Source of the DNA: Chlamydiia bacterium
GTDB taxonomy: Bacteria > Chlamydiota > Chlamydiia > Chlamydiales > JACKPQ01
Direction of reading: 5' to 3'
NCBI GenBank assembly: GCA_030433395.1
Contig: JAUILX010000036.1
Coordinates: forward strand, 1-8,938
Length of the DNA stretch: 8,938 nt
Program-made: the position numbers and the translations under genes
Shown: piece after piece, positions 5,777-8,938 of the stretch
Layout: the number at the start of each line of letters is the position of its first letter
How positions within the stretch are numbered: the stretch's first letter is position 1
The notes under the pieces: model-generated
What the model was told of the DNA's origin: nothing
Database searches by the model: none
The model's input: the letters and a program-made list of their open reading frames with translations, nothing else

Positions 5777-6770
5777 ATGGCTTAAAAAACAAACGCTGTA
5801 TCCAAAAATTCTGATCGGCAAGCGGGCTGCAGCAGGATGCAGTAAGATTTTTGAAGCGCCCCCAGTCAATGAATCTGCATGGGGTGGTATTGAGTTCGAT
5901 GGGCCATTTCGCACTTTTTGGAAGCCTCAAGTAGAATTCATTGATGAAGAAGAATTCAGCTATGATGGCAAAGCACAATTTCCAGCTGGTCCCGACATGA
6001 ATAAAGGCTCAGACATCTCTCGAGAGCAATGGGTCAAGAACATCGATCAATGCACAGCTTGGATCAAGCAAGGTCTCATCGAAAAAGTTGTCATGGCAAG
6101 ACGTATGACCTTTGACGTTCCAGATATTGACCCTTTTGATATTTTAAAAAATCTAAAAGGCGGTATACCCTACCTTATCCAGCTCGACCCCGATGTAACT
6201 TTTTTAGGCTGCACACCTGAGCGTCTCTTTTGGCGAAAAGGACCCCTACTTTCCTCCGAAGCCCTAGCAGGAACACACCAAGATCTACAACAACTACAAA
6301 GCTCATCAAAGGACCGTAAAGAATTTGACTGGGTTGTATCTGATATCGAAGAAAAGCTCTATCACCTTTGCGAGGATGTTCAAAAAGATGCAGTTGGCCA
6401 CAAAAAAACAAACGATCTTTACCATCTCCATCAAAAAATATCAGGCACACTCAAAGATGGCATACGCGACCATCACATCTTAGACCGCCTGCACCCTACG
6501 CCCGCAATGGGAGGCACCCCTTGGTGCCAAGCTAAGAAAGTGATCCAAAAATTTGAAACTTTTCGTCGAGGGTTTTATTCAGCCCCCATCGGCTACTCAT
6601 CACCTGACTGCTCAGAATGGGTCGTCGCCATTCGTTGCGCCCTCATAGTAAAAAATAAGATGCATCTTTATTCTGGAACAGGTATTGTCGAGGAGTCGGA
6701 CCCGTATAGTGAGTGGGAAGAGTTGAATCAAAAATGTGAGGCATGGTTATGCAAGATTCCGGTTTGTTAA
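5760..6770 (+). CDS. menF: Isochorismate synthase (MenF)
   Basis: This 336-aa chorismate-utilising enzyme converts chorismate to isochorismate, the entry step of the o-succinylbenzoate menaquinone pathway. From the ATG at 5760, visible landmarks are LIEKVVMARR (106-115, with general base K109), FLGCTPERLFW (148-158), SSEALAGT (165-172, active-site E167), the Mg-site region KEFDWVVSDIEEKL (187-200), HPTPAMGGTP (245-254), RRGFYSAPIGY (269-279) and SGTGIVEESDPYSEW (305-319, Mg ligand E318 expected). A longer reading frame from 5673 adds 29 residues entirely overlapping ubiE and looks spurious. The N-terminal subdomain is shorter than in E. coli MenF (about 430 aa), but the catalytic core is complete. 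Context (menD directly downstream) excludes a stand-alone siderophore or salicylate role as the first guess. Confidence 0.95.
   Translation: MSQTSKWLKKQTLYPKILIGKRAAAGCSKIFEAPPVNESAWGGIEFDGPFRTFWKPQVEFIDEEEFSYDGKAQFPAGPDMNKGSDISREQWVKNIDQCTAWIKQGLIEKVVMARRMTFDVPDIDPFDILKNLKGGIPYLIQLDPDVTFLGCTPERLFWRKGPLLSSEALAGTHQDLQQLQSSSKDRKEFDWVVSDIEEKLYHLCEDVQKDAVGHKKTNDLYHLHQKISGTLKDGIRDHHILDRLHPTPAMGGTPWCQAKKVIQKFETFRRGFYSAPIGYSSPDCSEWVVAIRCALIVKNKMHLYSGTGIVEESDPYSEWEELNQKCEAWLCKIPVC
6738..6741 (+). promoter_or_regulatory. Ribosome binding site that decides the menD start
   Basis: GAGG lies 1 nt before the ATG at 6743 but 7 nt before the second in-frame ATG at 6749. Optimal spacing favours 6749 as the menD start. 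The nine bases TGAGGCATG here are the same as those at the ubiE start (5087-5095). Confidence 0.55.
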
Positions 6771-8497
6771 ATGAACAAATGGCTAAAACACTAATCAAAG
6801 AGCTCATCCATCAAGGTGTGCGCACATTTTTTATTGCCCCAGGATCGCGCTCAACACCCCTTGTCGTTGCAGCTGCCGAGCATCCGCTAGCCGAAACCAT
6901 TGTTCACTTTGATGAAAGAGCCCTAGGTTTTTCTGCTCTTGGCTATGCCAAAGCAAAAAATGCACCCGCAGCAATCATCGTCACATCTGGAACAGCCGTT
7001 GCAAACCTTCTTCCTTCTGTTATTGAAGCAGCGCAATCACAAACGCCCCTTATCGTTTTAAGCGCCGACCGCCCAGAAGACCAAATTGATTGCGGAGCCA
7101 ATCAGGCCATCAATCAAACTCACCTCTTTTCTAGCTACACATCCTGGTCACACCATTTTGACACACCCCATACAAAGCAAAACTACCAAGCTGTGCGCTC
7201 TGTTGCAGCACAAGCTGTATTTCGAGCATCCACAGGACCTGTCCACATCAATTGCCCTTTTCGAAAACCCCTTCTAACCGACACCCCTTCCACTTCCAAT
7301 GCCCCTTCAAGAGCTCATGCCATCTACACAAAAAGCCAGCCCATTCCTTCAGAAAGCGATCTGATGCAAATTGCTGACCGCCTCTCATTGATAGAGAATG
7401 GAGTGATCATTGCAGGATCAATGCCTACGTGGGAAAATACAGAAGCCATTGAATCACTAGCTCGCCTTCTGCAGTGGCCCATCTTTGCAGATATTAACTC
7501 TGCACTACGCTCCCACGGCACGCTACACGGACTATGTCGCCACCACGATCTTTGCATCAGCTCTTTACCAAAGCACGAAGAAATGCCCGTTGAAGGCATT
7601 CTTCATCTTGGCGGCCCTCTTGTTTCAAAACCTGTGCAAGAATGGATAGCTAAACACAACCCTAAAACCTATATCCACATAAAAACTAATCCCGCCAGGC
7701 TCGATCCCCTTCACCTAGCATCACACCACGTTCAAGCAGATCCTCAAACCTGCGTTAACCTCATTCTAAACCATCTTCCAGGGCGCAGCCCATCAAGCTG
7801 GATGCATCTTTGGAGCGAACTTTCGACTGTTGTCTCCCAGCGCCTCAATCTCTTTTTAGATAAACAATCAACGATCAACGAACTATCAGCCCTCAATCTT
7901 CTCAACACATTACCTCAAACGGCAGCAGCTTTCATTGGAAATAGCATGCCCATCCGCGACGCAGACGCCCTTTTCTACCCAGATAAACCAACCGGCCCCC
8001 TCTTTGCAAACCGCGGAGCTTCTGGGATCGATGGCAACATCGCAACAGCCGCTGGCATCTGCCGCGCACTTCAAAGCCCCACCCTTGCCATCCTTGGCGA
8101 CCAAGCCCTATTGCACGATATTGGCTCCCTTGCCATGCTCAAACACCTCAAGCATCCCTTTGTTGTCCTTGCCATCAATAACAGCGGAGGCGGCATCTTT
8201 TCATTCTTGCCCATTGCAAAAAAACGCGAATTATTTGAAGAGCACTTTGCAGCTCGCCACACACTCACCTTCAAACAGCTCGCACAAAGCTTCAACCTCA
8301 AATATGAAAACCCCAAAGCCATCAGCACACTGCATGATCTTATTCACGAAGCACTAGCCGGCGTTGGAGCCACACTCATTGAAATCACAACCGACAGGCG
8401 AGATAACTACGCGCTGCATCGCCAGCTCATAGACGAGCTAGCAGGCACAAATGCTTCTCAAAAAATGAGTCCCTTCCCCGCTTATGCAAGCTCCTAG
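6749..8497 (+). CDS. menD: SEPHCHC synthase (MenD), ThDP-dependent
   Basis: 2-Succinyl-5-enolpyruvyl-6-hydroxy-3-cyclohexene-1-carboxylate synthase condenses isochorismate with 2-oxoglutarate-derived succinic semialdehyde on thiamine diphosphate. The product is 582 aa from 6749 (584 from 6743), normal for the family. Conserved blocks, numbered from 6749: APGSRSTP (30-37), HFDERALGF with ThDP-activating E56 (53-61), VTSGTAVANLLP (78-89), SADRPEDQIDCGANQAI (105-121), GNSMPIRDAD (397-406), NRGASGIDG (421-429), and the ThDP/Mg motif GDQ...NN (450-478) leading into NNSGGGIFSFLP. It overlaps menF by 22 bp and menH by 14 bp, suggesting coupled translation. A sampled line (7921-7980) has 34/60 G+C, higher than in the repeat-protein genes. 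Confidence 0.97.
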   Translation: MQDSGLLNEQMAKTLIKELIHQGVRTFFIAPGSRSTPLVVAAAEHPLAETIVHFDERALGFSALGYAKAKNAPAAIIVTSGTAVANLLPSVIEAAQSQTPLIVLSADRPEDQIDCGANQAINQTHLFSSYTSWSHHFDTPHTKQNYQAVRSVAAQAVFRASTGPVHINCPFRKPLLTDTPSTSNAPSRAHAIYTKSQPIPSESDLMQIADRLSLIENGVIIAGSMPTWENTEAIESLARLLQWPIFADINSALRSHGTLHGLCRHHDLCISSLPKHEEMPVEGILHLGGPLVSKPVQEWIAKHNPKTYIHIKTNPARLDPLHLASHHVQADPQTCVNLILNHLPGRSPSSWMHLWSELSTVVSQRLNLFLDKQSTINELSALNLLNTLPQTAAAFIGNSMPIRDADALFYPDKPTGPLFANRGASGIDGNIATAAGICRALQSPTLAILGDQALLHDIGSLAMLKHLKHPFVVLAINNSGGGIFSFLPIAKKRELFEEHFAARHTLTFKQLAQSFNLKYENPKAISTLHDLIHEALAGVGATLIEITTDRRDNYALHRQLIDELAGTNASQKMSPFPAYASS

Positions 8498-8938
8498 CTT
8501 TACTTTTCTGCATGGCTTTCTCGGCTGTCCCCAGGACTGGGATCCAATAACCACCGACTTCTCCCACCCCTTCACAGCACCCAGCTTAGAAGACATCAAA
8601 GTCACAGAAGGGTCCATCCTTGTCGGCTATTCAATGGGAGGGCGCGTTGCCCTAACGCTTGCTGCCGAGGCTCCAGACAAATTTGCCGGACTCATTCTCA
8701 TCAGTACCCATCCAGGGATCCCCGACGAACAAAAACCCCTTCGCCGCGCCTTTGAAGCCCAGTGGCTGCGCGTTTTTCGCACCATGCCTCGCCAAAAAGC
8801 CCTAGATCTATGGTATGCCCAAAAGCTATTCGATAATCTGCGCACACTCCCTGCCTATCCCGAAATGCTACAAAGACGCCTTTCTTACCCCTCATCACAT
8901 GAGCTCTTATCGCGCTACAGCCTAGCTGATCAGCCCAA
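8484..8938 (+). CDS. menH: SHCHC synthase (MenH), alpha/beta hydrolase, 3' end cut by window
   Basis: An open frame from ATG 8484 runs to the window edge (151 codons seen). MenH eliminates pyruvate from SEPHCHC to give SHCHC. Visible landmarks: FLHGFLG (8-14, oxyanion region), the nucleophile elbow GYSMGG (48-53, S50), LILISTHPGIPDE (70-82) and the helix RRAFEAQWLRVF (87-98), all in the MenH order. Asp and His of the triad would lie beyond the edge. An in-frame TGA at 8466-8468 leaves ATG 8484 as the first start; it overlaps menD by 14 bp and has no clear ribosome binding site, pointing to translational coupling. The stretch between W19 and the nucleophile elbow is about 25 residues shorter than in E. 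coli MenH and lacks the DLPGHG-like segment. The menF-menD-menH order is the common one, and menB would be expected next. Confidence 0.9.
   Translation, partial: MQAPSFTFLHGFLGCPQDWDPITTDFSHPFTAPSLEDIKVTEGSILVGYSMGGRVALTLAAEAPDKFAGLILISTHPGIPDEQKPLRRAFEAQWLRVFRTMPRQKALDLWYAQKLFDNLRTLPAYPEMLQRRLSYPSSHELLSRYSLADQP

Noticed and set aside
7910..8357. Overlapping open frames on both strands inside menD
   Set aside because: They are shadows caused by the G+C-richer coding sequence. menD motifs are continuous through this region and the alternative frames show no family features.
8627..8898. Minus-strand open frames opposite menH
   Set aside because: The plus frame carries the MenH motifs (HGFLG, GYSMGG). 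The minus frames have no ribosome binding site or recognisable content.

Overview
The window looks like part of the chromosome of a host-associated Gram-negative bacterium. An environmental chlamydia (Parachlamydia/Waddlia/Simkania-like) is my best guess. That guess is an inference from two large leucine-rich/ankyrin 'effector-style' proteins with eukaryote-like repeats, sitting beside a complete-looking block of classic menaquinone genes. No 16S rRNA or other decisive marker is present, and other intracellular lineages remain possible.

Layout. Bases 1-100 are the last 32 codons and stop of typA (bipA), whose body lies outside the window. Only 1 bp beyond its stop is the stop of a large gene on the minus strand (102-3401, 1099 aa). 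It encodes leucine-rich repeats, then two ankyrin repeats, then a C-terminal region with ADP-ribosyltransferase-like motifs and a basic tail. This gene has its own good ribosome binding site and a plausible sigma70-type promoter reading leftwards. Behind that promoter lies a second, truncated copy of the typA 3' end (about 3535-3774). Its last 100 bp are identical to bases 1-100, and identity stops exactly at the typA stop codon. The minus-strand gene is therefore sandwiched between two direct copies of the typA tail, as if a cassette of about 3.67 kb had inserted at the typA 3' end and kept or restored the gene's tail. The right-hand copy is itself bordered by a 7-bp direct repeat, AATAGCT.

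Next, on the plus strand, is a 415-aa protein (3812-5059) with weak leucine-rich and ankyrin-like repeats and a short C-terminal coiled coil. It shares two stretches of by-eye similarity with the 1099-aa protein. It has no obvious ribosome binding site or promoter, so it may once have been read through from typA.

From 5093 to the right edge runs a tightly overlapping operon, ubiE/menG - menF - menD - menH (menH cut by the window end). It encodes the first steps of the o-succinylbenzoate menaquinone pathway (chorismate to isochorismate to SEPHCHC to SHCHC) plus the final C-methylation of demethylmenaquinone. Overlaps of 17, 22 and 14 bp suggest translational coupling. Sampled base composition is clearly lower in G+C in the two repeat-protein genes than in the men genes.

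The most interesting item is the 1-3774 structure: a putative effector gene embedded between identical typA tails. The best new-protein candidate is the 1099-aa LRR-ANK-ART-like protein together with its 415-aa neighbour.
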